A DNA stretch of 64,000 nucleotides from Curtobacterium sp. MCLR17_007 (GTDB taxonomy: Bacteria > Actinomycetota > Actinomycetes > Actinomycetales > Microbacteriaceae), in contig NZ_CP126271.1 in the NCBI RefSeq assembly GCF_003234655.2, positions 186,001-250,000 of the forward strand, in the 5' to 3' direction. Each line of letters starts with the position of its first letter. Position 1 is the first letter of the stretch. Below, in pieces: positions 48,175-56,123 of the stretch. The position numbers and the translations under genes are program-made. The notes below the pieces were generated by a model. It was not told the DNA's origin, searched no databases, and was given only the letters and a program-made list of their open reading frames with translations.

Positions 48175-49380
48175 GTGACATCGCGTACCGGACCCGAGCC
48201 GAGCCCCTTCAGCCCAGGATACGGGCGGCGCCCGTTGGTGTTCGGCGGGCATGACGAGGAACTCGCCGAGTTGACGGCCGTCTTCGAGACGCTGGACTTC
48301 GGCGAGAACCAGTCCGTCCTCATCTCGGGTCTCCGTGGCGCAGGCAAGACCTCCATGTTGGCCAAGCTCCAGGACTCCGCGAAGGACAACGGGTGGCTCG
48401 TCATCAGTGACGATGCGAGCGCGGGGCTCATGGACCGAGTCATGGAGACCGCTGTCCCCACACTGCTCTCGGAACTGAGCCACGAAGCTCGAGGGCGTCT
48501 GACCGGCCTCGGTATCTGGCAGCTCAATGCCCAGTGGGAGTACGTGGATCGTCATCGGGAGGTCAAACCGCTCCTCCGCCGGGATCTCGTCGCACTGTCC
48601 GCCGAACTCGCCACGCAACGCCGTCCCGCCGGCCTGTTGATCACGATCGACGAGGTGTCGTCTGGCAAGGTGCGGCTGCGTGAGCTCTCGCGGTTCGCTC
48701 TCGAGGTGTCGCACGCGATCAGCGAGGGCGCGAACGTGATGATCGTGTTCGCAGGCATCAAGGTAGACCTCGATGCGCTCGTCGAACAGGAGCACACGAC
48801 GTTCCTCCGTCGATCACGCGAACTCGACTTCCGACGGCTGACTCCTCGACAGACCCAGCACGTGCTCGCCGAGTCGATCCACATCGGTGGGAAGCAGATC
48901 GAACCCGAGGCGCTCACGCTGCTCGTGACGATCTCGCAGGGCTACCCGTACCTCGTTCAACTGGCCGGGGACTTCGCCTGGCGGAGCAGCGGATCGTCCT
49001 CGACGATCACCACCGCAGACGCGCATGCAGCGCACAGTCGTGCCATCACCGCCGTCGAACGCCGGGTCATCAGCCGGGTGTACCAGGACCTGTCGGACAA
49101 GGACCAGGAGTTCGTCACCGCGATGGCAGCGGACGAGGGTGGCAGGAGCAAGATCGCTGACATCGTGCGGCGCATGGGGGTGTCGGACCAGTACGTGCAG
49201 GTCTACAAGAAACGCCTCATCGAGAGTGGCTACGTGCAGGCAGACGGTCGCGGCCACGTCGTCTTCTCACTGCCGTACCTCGGGGACTACATCCGATCGA
49301 TGACCGCGGAGCCATCCGGCGCGCCGGTGTCGGACGACTGGGGTGACTTCCCGCCGCCGAGCGCGCACGCTCCCGCGTGA
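48175..49380 (+). CDS. AAA/ORC-like ATP-binding protein with C-terminal winged helix
   Basis: A 401-residue protein. Residues about 20-250 form a STAND/ORC-like AAA ATPase: PLVFGGHDEELAELTAVFET at the start, Walker A GLRGAGKTS (52-60), Walker B LLITIDE ending at Asp159-Glu160, and a sensor region (VMIVFAG). A winged helix follows at about 310-370 (GGRSKIADIVRRMGVSDQYV). The order resembles archaeal-type ATPases and ATP-binding proteins sometimes tied to defence or to a toxin-like partner, but no partner gene adjoins it here. The GTG start has no ribosome site. Role unknown. Confidence 0.82.
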   Translation: MTSRTGPEPSPFSPGYGRRPLVFGGHDEELAELTAVFETLDFGENQSVLISGLRGAGKTSMLAKLQDSAKDNGWLVISDDASAGLMDRVMETAVPTLLSELSHEARGRLTGLGIWQLNAQWEYVDRHREVKPLLRRDLVALSAELATQRRPAGLLITIDEVSSGKVRLRELSRFALEVSHAISEGANVMIVFAGIKVDLDALVEQEHTTFLRRSRELDFRRLTPRQTQHVLAESIHIGGKQIEPEALTLLVTISQGYPYLVQLAGDFAWRSSGSSSTITTADAHAAHSRAITAVERRVISRVYQDLSDKDQEFVTAMAADEGGRSKIADIVRRMGVSDQYVQVYKKRLIESGYVQADGRGHVVFSLPYLGDYIRSMTAEPSGAPVSDDWGDFPPPSAHAPA

Positions 49381-49385
49381 CCCGA

Positions 49386-49433
49386 GACGGACGGGAGGCC
49401 CGGTGCCAGCTGGCACCCGGCCTCCCGTCCGTC
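49386..49433. terminator. Long palindromic terminator, repeat family copy 3
   Basis: 22-nt arms (left GACGGACGGGAGGCCCGG...) around AGCT, with one mismatch. It lies between the convergent AAA ATPase and MATE genes and can serve both. Same family as the copies at 36291 and 38381. Confidence 0.8.
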
Positions 49434-49450
49434 ACCGCGGTGCATGCGGA

Positions 49451-50875
49451 TCAGGCGGCCGCCTGTTCCAGCACCGCCTCGGCCCGCTCCGCGCTCCCCG
49501 CGGCCAGCCCGCGGTCGATCCGTCCGCGCGAGGCCAGCCAGATGACGACGCCGGCGAGGAAGACCAGGACCTCGGTGATCGTCAGCGCCCAGATGATGCC
49601 GGCGAGGCCGAACCACAGGTTGCCGAGCAGCACGATCGGGATGAAGAGGATGCCCTGCGCCATGGACATCGCGATCGCCGGGGTGACGAGGCCGGCCGCC
49701 TGGAACAGGGACGTGAACAGGCCGGTGAAGCCGTTCACGACCGTGGCGACGAGCTGCGCGACCAGGATCGTCAGGCCGATGGCCAACACCGAGTGGTCCG
49801 AGGAGAAGACCGTGAAGACCTGCTCGCGGAAGACGAACACCGTGCCCGAGAACAGCAGCACGATCGCCCCCACGGTCAGCGCCGATGCCCGCAGCGCCGA
49901 GCGCAGGCGCTCCCGGTCGCCCTTGCCGTAGGCGTAGGCGAGCAGCGGCAGCACCCCGATCGTGACGCCCATCACCAGGAACTCCGGCACCTGGGCGATC
50001 CGGACGGCGACGCCCATCGCCGCCAGCGGGTCGTCGCCGTACTGCGCCGCGAGGTTGTTGAGCACGAGGGTCGTCACGATGAGGAACCCGGCCTGCAGCA
50101 GCTCGCTGACGCCGATGCCGAAGACCGGCCCGAGGACGGCGGGACGGAGCGTGAACCAGCGGACCGACAGGGAGACGTTCTCGCTGTGCTTCCCGAGCCA
50201 CAGCACCCAGTAGACGATGCTCACGGCGTTGGCGAGGCCCACCGCGAGTGCGGCGCCGGCGACGCCCCAGTGCAGCACCAGGATGAAGAGCACGTCGAAG
50301 ACCAGGTTGCCGATCGTCGACAGGACCAGGCCGACCATCGCCTGGCGGGCGGCACCCTCGGCCCGGACCATCTGTTCGAGACAGAACGCGGCGGCCAGGA
50401 CCGGGACGAAGACGAGCATCACGCTGACGTAGGCGCTCGTGGCGGGCACGGCGGCGGCATCGGCACCGAGGACGCCGACGAGGGGCCCCAGGAACAGCAG
50501 GCCCAGGCCGCCCAGGACGATCCCGGTGACGACCGAGCCCCAGACCGCGAAGGACGCGACGTGCTTGATCTCGCCCGCCTGGGCCGGATCCTGCTCGGAG
50601 GCTCCGAGCAGGCGGGACATCAGCGCGCTGCCACCCACCCCGAAGACGCCGCCGATGGCCATGACGAGACCGAGGAGCGGCGTGCCGAAGGTGATCGCGG
50701 CGAGGAGCGCGGTGTCGTGCTGCGCGCCGATGAACCCCGCGTTGATGACGTTGTACAGCGCGCTGACGACCATCGCCGCGGCCATCGGCACACACAGGTG
50801 CACGAGGGCGCGGGCGATGGGGGCAGCGGACAGGTACCAGCGGTTCGACTGCGCTGCGGTGGTGGTGGAGCTCAT
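49451..50875 (-). CDS. MATE-family multidrug efflux transporter
   Basis: A 474-residue transporter with twelve predicted membrane segments in two similar halves. The MATE opening is clear (SAAPIARALVHLCVPMAAAM, then SALYNVINAGFIGA), as is GVGGSALMSRLLGA in the first half. Such proteins export cationic drugs with Na+ or H+. GGAAGGGGG precedes the ATG at 50875. The MarR regulator lies upstream on the same strand and probably controls it. Confidence 0.92.
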   Translation of the reverse strand: MSSTTTAAQSNRWYLSAAPIARALVHLCVPMAAAMVVSALYNVINAGFIGAQHDTALLAAITFGTPLLGLVMAIGGVFGVGGSALMSRLLGASEQDPAQAGEIKHVASFAVWGSVVTGIVLGGLGLLFLGPLVGVLGADAAAVPATSAYVSVMLVFVPVLAAAFCLEQMVRAEGAARQAMVGLVLSTIGNLVFDVLFILVLHWGVAGAALAVGLANAVSIVYWVLWLGKHSENVSLSVRWFTLRPAVLGPVFGIGVSELLQAGFLIVTTLVLNNLAAQYGDDPLAAMGVAVRIAQVPEFLVMGVTIGVLPLLAYAYGKGDRERLRSALRASALTVGAIVLLFSGTVFVFREQVFTVFSSDHSVLAIGLTILVAQLVATVVNGFTGLFTSLFQAAGLVTPAIAMSMAQGILFIPIVLLGNLWFGLAGIIWALTITEVLVFLAGVVIWLASRGRIDRGLAAGSAERAEAVLEQAAA

Positions 50876-51009
50876 GGACCGCCCCCTTCCGGGCAGGACG
50901 GAGCGCGCGCCGACGGTGTCGGCACGGCAGGACGATGGGGCGCGTGCGGCGGGTGCCGTCGCGTGGGCAGGCTGGCGCCACCGACGGAGGCCGGGAGGCT
51001 CGGCTGCGG

Positions 51010-51447
51010 TTACCGGGTGGGTTCCGGCAGCTCCGCGGTCACCTTGCGGAGGAGGTCGCGGAGCGTGGCGCGCTCGTCCGGACTGAGCGGCGCGAGCAGG
51101 CGGTCGTCGAGGGCGAGCATCGCGTCCTCGAACCCGGCGATCAGTTCGATGCCGGTGGGTGTGGCGTACACGAGCTTGGTCCGGGCGTTGCCGGCGTCGG
51201 CTCGTCGTTCGACGAGGCCGCGTTTCTCGAGCCCCTGCAGCAGGCTCGAGACGCTGGCGGCACTGGTCCGGGTCATCGCGGCGATGTCACGCTGGATGGC
51301 TCCGGGGTTCTGCTGCAGGTACCCGAGCACGAAGCTCTGCTCGTGCGTCAGCTCGCGCTCACGCACCCAGTCCTCGGCGGCCTTGCGCTGGGCCCACCCG
51401 ATCCAGCGCATGAGCTGGAGGGGTGTGTCGAAGTGCGGTGCCTGCAT
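51010..51447 (-). CDS. MarR-family transcriptional regulator
   Basis: A 145-residue MarR regulator. A dimerisation helix is followed by the winged helix: IQRDIAAMTRTSAASVSSLL as recognition region, GLEKRGLVERRADAGNARTK as the wing with the typical D-x-R-x-K, and a C-terminal dimer helix (LSPDERATLRDLLRKVT). It lies upstream of the MATE exporter and likely represses it. The ATG follows a -10 box by 7 nt (leaderless), and a GAATTC-centred dyad lies between its -35 and -10. Confidence 0.92.
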   Translation of the reverse strand: MQAPHFDTPLQLMRWIGWAQRKAAEDWVRERELTHEQSFVLGYLQQNPGAIQRDIAAMTRTSAASVSSLLQGLEKRGLVERRADAGNARTKLVYATPTGIELIAGFEDAMLALDDRLLAPLSPDERATLRDLLRKVTAELPEPTR

Positions 51448-51454
51448 GATCAGG

Positions 51455-51483
51455 ACTCTAACTGTTCGAATTCAAACTGTCAA
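51455..51483 (-). promoter_or_regulatory. Leaderless promoter and operator of the marR-MATE unit
   Basis: Reading leftward: TTGACA (51483-51478), a 17-nt spacer and TAGAGT (51460-51455), then 7 nt to the MarR ATG. The spacer holds GTTTGAATTCGAAC (51464-51477), a 14-bp dyad with one mismatched pair, placed where a MarR dimer would exclude polymerase. This is the best -35/-10 match in the window. Confidence 0.8.
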
Positions 51484-52366
51484 CGCCCTCGTGCCCACGT
51501 GCGGGGCGGAGGCGTCGGACGGCCGTGACGACCAGGACCACGACGGCTCCGAGCAACAGGCCGAAGACCGCCGACGCTGCCGTGTCCACGAGCCACTCGA
51601 CGACCGGTCCGGCGGGCTCGACCGCGTGGGTCAGGACGTGCAGCAGGTCGTACGGGCCGTGCCAGAACGTCTCGGCCAGGTTCGCGATCACCAGGTGTCC
51701 GCCGACCCAGAGCATCGCGACGGTGCCGACGATCCCGATCGTCCGGAACACGGCGGGCATCGAGCGCACCACGCGGTCGCCGAGTCGTCGCAGCCCCTGG
51801 GACGGGTGTGCCATGAGCCGCAGCCCGACGTCGTCGATCTTCACGAGCAGTGCCACCGCGCCGTAGACCAGCGCCGTCATGCCCAGGGCGATGAGGGCCA
51901 GGGCGGCGAGCGTGAGCCAGAAGCCCAGGCTGGTGTCGAGGCTCGCGAGGGAGATGAGCATGATCTCGGTGCTGAGGATCAGGTCCGTGCGGATCGCGCC
52001 GAACACGAGCTTGCGTTCGTCGCGGGAGTCGTCGTCGGCGGACACGTGGTGGTGTCCGAACCACTCGGCGACCTTCTCGGCGCCCTCGAAGCACAGGTAC
52101 GTGCCGCCGACCACGAGCAGCCACGGCAGCACCCACGGCGCGAACGTCGACAGCAGCAGCGCCACCGGGATGATGATGACGAACTTGTTGAACAGGCTGC
52201 CGAGGGCGATCTTCCCGACCACGGGGAGCTCCCGAGCGGGCGCGAGGCCCTGCACGTACTGCGGCGTGACCGCGGCGTCGTCGATGACGACGCCGGCGGT
52301 CTTCGCGCTCGCCTTGAGCGCGGCGGAGAGGATGTCGTCGACGACGGCGAGCAGTCCAACGGACAT
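51458..52366 (-). CDS. DUF808 family membrane protein
   Basis: A 302-residue protein. The N-terminal part (LLAVVDDILSAALKASAKTA, then GVVIDDAAVTPQYVQGLAPARELP) and GGTYLCFEGAEKVAEWFGHH are diagnostic of DUF808 (YedI-like). Six or so membrane segments follow from about residue 55 to the end. The function of the family is not known. GGGAG lies 8 nt before the ATG at 52366. Its end runs into the promoter of the marR gene. Confidence 0.9.
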   Translation of the reverse strand: MSVGLLAVVDDILSAALKASAKTAGVVIDDAAVTPQYVQGLAPARELPVVGKIALGSLFNKFVIIIPVALLLSTFAPWVLPWLLVVGGTYLCFEGAEKVAEWFGHHHVSADDDSRDERKLVFGAIRTDLILSTEIMLISLASLDTSLGFWLTLAALALIALGMTALVYGAVALLVKIDDVGLRLMAHPSQGLRRLGDRVVRSMPAVFRTIGIVGTVAMLWVGGHLVIANLAETFWHGPYDLLHVLTHAVEPAGPVVEWLVDTAASAVFGLLLGAVVVLVVTAVRRLRPARGHEGVDSLNSNS

Positions 52367-52478
52367 GTGCGGCTCCCGGTCTCAGGCGGCGGGGGTCGGT
52401 GTCGGCATGCTGTGCACTCTAGGCGGTCCGGTTCCTCACCGCGGGCGGCGTCTCGCGGCCACGGCGCAGCGGCGCGGG

Positions 52479-53216
52479 TCAGGCGTCGAGCGCGGCCCGA
52501 GCCGCGGCGACGACCGCCGCGTCGGTGACGAAGTGCGCCGAGCCGTCGTCGCCCGCACCCATCGGCACGCCGTCGTGCGCGCCGCCCGACGACCGCTTCG
52601 CCGACAGGTGCACGGCAGCGACTCCGGTGGCGACCAGCGCGGGGACGTCGTGCGGGGTCACCCCGGCGCCGGCCATCACCTGCACGGGCCCGGCGGCGGG
52701 CACCATGCGGGCGATCGTCGACGCGCCGGCCGCGGCCGTGGGGGCGCCGCCCGACGTCAGCACGCGGGTGAACCCGAGGTCGGCGAGCAGGGCGACGGCG
52801 GCGACGGGGTCGGCGGCGTGGTCGACCGCGCGGTGCAGGGTGACCTCGGCCGAGGAACGGACGGAGCGGGCCGCGTCCACGAAGCGCCGGAGGGCGTCGA
52901 CGTCGAGCGTGTGGTCCGGGCGCAGCGCACCGACCACGACGCCGGCGGCACCCGAGCGGAGCACCGCGGTGACCTCACGGACCATCAGGTCGATCTCGTC
53001 GCCGTCGTGCACGAACCCGCCGGGACGGCACCGGACGAGCGCGTGCGCGGCGATGCCCGTCTCGTGGGTGGCCTCGACGAGGGCCTGCGACGGGGTCAAC
53101 CCACCGAGCTCGAGACCGACGCACAGCTCCACCCGGTCGGCCCCGGCGTCCCGGGCGACGACCGCACCGGCCGGCGACGTGACCGCGATCTCGAGGGCAA
53201 CTGGGGCAGTGGTCAC
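52479..53216 (-). CDS. cutC: CutC-family protein
   Basis: A 245-residue TIM-barrel protein of the CutC family. Seen: EIAVTSPAGAVVARDAGADR followed by VELCVGLELGGLTPS, LVRCRPGGFVHDGDEIDLMV, TLHRAVDHAADP, RVLTSGGAPTAAAG and VMAGAGVT. CutC was named for copper tolerance, but that role is poorly supported; in actinobacteria it often sits with sugar genes. Here it is the last gene of an operon after a ROK regulator and an M81 peptidase, and overlaps the latter by GTGA, which suggests a metabolic role in that pathway. Confidence 0.9.
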   Translation of the reverse strand: MTTAPVALEIAVTSPAGAVVARDAGADRVELCVGLELGGLTPSQALVEATHETGIAAHALVRCRPGGFVHDGDEIDLMVREVTAVLRSGAAGVVVGALRPDHTLDVDALRRFVDAARSVRSSAEVTLHRAVDHAADPVAAVALLADLGFTRVLTSGGAPTAAAGASTIARMVPAAGPVQVMAGAGVTPHDVPALVATGVAAVHLSAKRSSGGAHDGVPMGAGDDGSAHFVTDAAVVAAARAALDA

Positions 53217-54760
53217 GCGATGTCTCCGAGCGGTTCGTTCGACGGGGGGATGATCCGGGCACCGAGGTCCGGTGCCGTGGGGAACACTCGATCGTAGGGG
53301 TACATCGGCCGGACGATCCGGTGGTGGCCGAGGCGCTCCAGGTCCTGGTCGACCCCGCCCGGCGTCAGCGCGAGCATCCAGTCGGCGGCCATGTCGAACA
53401 GCTCGGGCTCGAGGTACCCGATCTTCACGACGACGACGTCGGCCTCGCGCGGGTTCAGGTCCAGGTCGGTGAAGTCGTGCTCGTGGTGGTACGGCTTGCG
53501 CAGCGCCGTCAGGATCGCGAACACGCTGCCGACCTGCAGCACGACCTCGGTCTCGGCGTCGCGGTCGCCGTGCTTGATCGCGTGCACGCGACCGGTCATC
53601 GTGATCGGTCCAGCGTGGATGTCGTCCACCGCGGCGCCGGCGGTCACGGTGACGGTCGCACCGACGCCCGCCTCGACGGCCGTGGCAACCGCAGCCGGTC
53701 CCGGCACACTCGCGTAGATGACGACCGGGCCGCTCGGATCGGCGAACGCGGGGTGCGCCAACACCTGCGTCAGCCCCCAGGTCATGTCGCCCGAACCGCC
53801 GGCGGTCGGGTTGTCGCCCGAGTCGGAGATGAAGTACGGCCGGGCGGCACCGGGTGCCAGCGCCGCGGCGAGGCACTCGTCGAACGAGCCCGTCGGCGCC
53901 ACGAACACGAAGTCCTCGCGCACGTCCCAGAACGCGCGTGCCAGCCGTTCGGCGCCGGCGGCCACGGCGTCCTGGTCCCATCCGGTCACGACCGTGACGG
54001 CACGGTCGCGCGGCTGGTCGGCCCACGCGTACCCGACCCAGATCGCGGCGTCGAGCACACCGGCGGTCGCCTCGACCTCCGGTACCTGGGCGTACAGCGA
54101 AGCGGCGGGCTCGAGCCGTGTCGACGTCTGTTCGCCGGGCAGCAGCACCGGGATCGGCACCCAGGCCTTGACCGGACGCTGCGAGCCGACCGGGCGTGTC
54201 GAGAGGACCTCGACCAGGTTGCGGACGGCGCGCTCCTTGGTGTCCATCGCGTCCTCGTGCGGGGCCATCCGGTAGCAGGTGACCAGGTCGACCTGGTGCG
54301 CGAGCTCGGCGGTGACGTTGCCGTGCAGGTCCATCGACGCCGACACGATCACGTCGGGGCCGATCACGTCGCGGATGCGTCCGAGCAGGTCGGACTCGGC
54401 GTCGTCCAGCCCCTCGACGACCATTGCCCCGTGGATGTCGTACCAGAGGCCGTCCACGGACGTCGTCGCCACGATGGAGGACAGCCGCGCGACGATCTCG
54501 TCCGCGAGTGCCTCGTAGGAGTCCCGCGCGACGATCCCGCCGGGCAGCGCGTGCCCGATCAGTGCGCCGTGGAAGTCCGCGTCCAGCGACGCCAGGAACG
54601 GGTACCGCGCCACGACCTCGTCCCCGCGGTCCGGGTGGAAGGCCGGCGCGAGGGTCCTGGTCGGGGTGAAGGTCGAGGTCTCGATGGCCAGCCCGGCGAT
54701 GGCGATGACCGGGCGGCGGTCCGGCGACGCGGACGATGCGATGGTGGTCGTGTCAGACAC
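53213..54760 (-). CDS. M81-family metallopeptidase (MlrC-like)
   Basis: A 515-residue protein of the MlrC (microcystinase C) family. The N-terminal domain is DUF1485-like with AGLAIETSTFTP, DADFHGALIGHALPGG, and metal-ligand candidates in LWYDIHGAMVVEGLDDAE and VSASMDLHGNVTAELA. The C-terminal domain has FISDSGDNPTAGGSGDMTW. Family members hydrolyse small peptides or amide bonds in opine- or peptide-like compounds. The GTG start overlaps the ROK stop by 8 nt. Divergent peptide-type ABC genes imply that its substrate is imported by that system. Confidence 0.9.
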   Translation of the reverse strand: MSDTTTIASSASPDRRPVIAIAGLAIETSTFTPTRTLAPAFHPDRGDEVVARYPFLASLDADFHGALIGHALPGGIVARDSYEALADEIVARLSSIVATTSVDGLWYDIHGAMVVEGLDDAESDLLGRIRDVIGPDVIVSASMDLHGNVTAELAHQVDLVTCYRMAPHEDAMDTKERAVRNLVEVLSTRPVGSQRPVKAWVPIPVLLPGEQTSTRLEPAASLYAQVPEVEATAGVLDAAIWVGYAWADQPRDRAVTVVTGWDQDAVAAGAERLARAFWDVREDFVFVAPTGSFDECLAAALAPGAARPYFISDSGDNPTAGGSGDMTWGLTQVLAHPAFADPSGPVVIYASVPGPAAVATAVEAGVGATVTVTAGAAVDDIHAGPITMTGRVHAIKHGDRDAETEVVLQVGSVFAILTALRKPYHHEHDFTDLDLNPREADVVVVKIGYLEPELFDMAADWMLALTPGGVDQDLERLGHHRIVRPMYPYDRVFPTAPDLGARIIPPSNEPLGDIA

Positions 54761-55937
54761 GGACGCTCCTGTTCCTGGTGGTCGACTGGGGGATCGGGGC
54801 GGACAGTTCCTGCAGCGAGGCCGTCAGACCGCGCTGCAGGGCGAACTGTCCCGCGCCGACGAGACCCGCGTCCGCGCCGAGCGACACGCGCTCGATGGCG
54901 AGGTGCTCGGTCATGAGCGGGTGGCAGCTCTCGTAGAGCTGGCTCCGCACGGCCGCGACGAACGGGTCGAGGGTGGAGAGGATGCCGCCGAGGTACACGG
55001 CATCCGGGTTGAAGAAGTTCACGTTGGCGGCGAGGACCTCGCCCAGGTACCGCCCGGCCAGTCGGACCGCCCGCGTGGCCTCGGGGTCGGCGTCCGAGGC
55101 GAGCCGGACGACGTCGGCGGTCGAGGTGACGGGGGCGCCGGCGGCGGACAGGATCCGGACGAGCGCCGCCCCGGACGCCACGGTCTCCAGGCACCCGGTG
55201 TTGCCGCAGGAGCAGGGGGTGTCGCCCGCCGCGTCGATGCGCACGTGCGTGATGTCGCCCGCCGCCCCGGTCGAGCCGCGGTACAGCCGGCCGTCGATGA
55301 CGATGCCGGCGCCGATCGCCGACCCGGCCTTGATCGTGATGGCCTGGCGTCGGCGCGGGTCCTGCACGGTCTGTTCGCCGGCGGCCATGCAGTTCGCGTC
55401 GTTGTCGACGGCCGCGGGGACCCCGAACCGCTCCTCGAGCCACGACGCCACCGGGAAGCCGTTCCACCCGGGCATGCGGCTGGGCAGGTCGACGACCCCG
55501 GCCTCGACGTCGACCGGCCCGGGCAGGCTCAGCCCGACACCGCGCAGGCCGTCGCGTCCACGCGACTCGACCAGCTGTTCCAGCAACTCCGCCAGCCGTG
55601 TCAGCCCGGCGGTGGGGCCGTCGGAGAGCGCGAACGGGACGTTCGCGACCGACTCGAGCGAGCCTCCCGGCAGGACGATGCCGATCCGCGCGTGTCCGCC
55701 ACCGACGTCGGCGGCCACCGCGTACTCGTCCGCCCCGCCGATCCGCAGCACCTTGCGGGGGCGACCACCGGTCGAGACGTCGGTGCCCTCCTCGGCGAGG
55801 ATGCCGTGTTCGAGCAGCTGCCCGACGACGTGCGAGACGGTCGAGGGCGCGGCGCCGAGCAGCTGCGCGATCTCGGTGCGGCTGGACGCCTGACCCGATG
55901 CGACGAGTTCCAACACCCGCGAACTGAGGTCGGCCAC
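54753..55937 (-). CDS. ROK-family transcriptional regulator
   Basis: A 394-residue ROK repressor with a winged helix at about 10-65 (SRTEIAQLLGAAPSTVSHVV) and a ROK domain with AVDNDANCMAAGE, GSAIGAGIVIDG and the zinc motif CSCGNTGCLETVASG. The usual EIGH is GDITH. GTG at 55937 has GGAGAAAG at a proper distance; a TTG four codons upstream overlaps that site and is rejected. It is the first gene of an operon with the M81 peptidase and CutC, divergent from the Dpp-type transporter, and probably controls both. Confidence 0.9.
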   Translation of the reverse strand: MADLSSRVLELVASGQASSRTEIAQLLGAAPSTVSHVVGQLLEHGILAEEGTDVSTGGRPRKVLRIGGADEYAVAADVGGGHARIGIVLPGGSLESVANVPFALSDGPTAGLTRLAELLEQLVESRGRDGLRGVGLSLPGPVDVEAGVVDLPSRMPGWNGFPVASWLEERFGVPAAVDNDANCMAAGEQTVQDPRRRQAITIKAGSAIGAGIVIDGRLYRGSTGAAGDITHVRIDAAGDTPCSCGNTGCLETVASGAALVRILSAAGAPVTSTADVVRLASDADPEATRAVRLAGRYLGEVLAANVNFFNPDAVYLGGILSTLDPFVAAVRSQLYESCHPLMTEHLAIERVSLGADAGLVGAGQFALQRGLTASLQELSAPIPQSTTRNRSVRV

Positions 55938-56004
55938 GACTTTCTCCAATCAGGCACGAAGCACGACCGGAACGGCCGTCTGGCAGGAACTCTACGGTCC
56001 GGGC

Positions 56005-56060
56005 AGACACGTTCCGTTTCGCCCGTTCGGCAGAAACAGACTATTTACACGGGAACGTTT
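56005..56060. promoter_or_regulatory. Candidate ROK binding region between divergent operons
   Basis: ACGTTCC (56009-56015) and its complement GGAACGT (56052-56058) lie 43 nt apart, near four helical turns, each within an ACACG...CGTTT context, and are followed by an AT-rich stretch (GTTTGTTTTTCC). This is the only obviously symmetric sequence between the ROK and binding-protein genes. A regulator site is a guess. Confidence 0.35.
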
Positions 56061-56123
56061 GTTTTTCCAACGACTTTGGCCATTGACTGTGCGCATCCCG
56101 ACGTCCCTGTTCAAGGAGTCCAC

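Noticed and set aside
49343..52528. Rightward frame of over 1000 codons opposite MATE, MarR and DUF808 genes
   Set aside because: Charged low-complexity antisense of real genes.
52479..53216. Copper homeostasis role for the CutC gene
   Set aside because: No copper ATPase, chaperone or sensor nearby; the operon context points to peptide/sugar metabolism.
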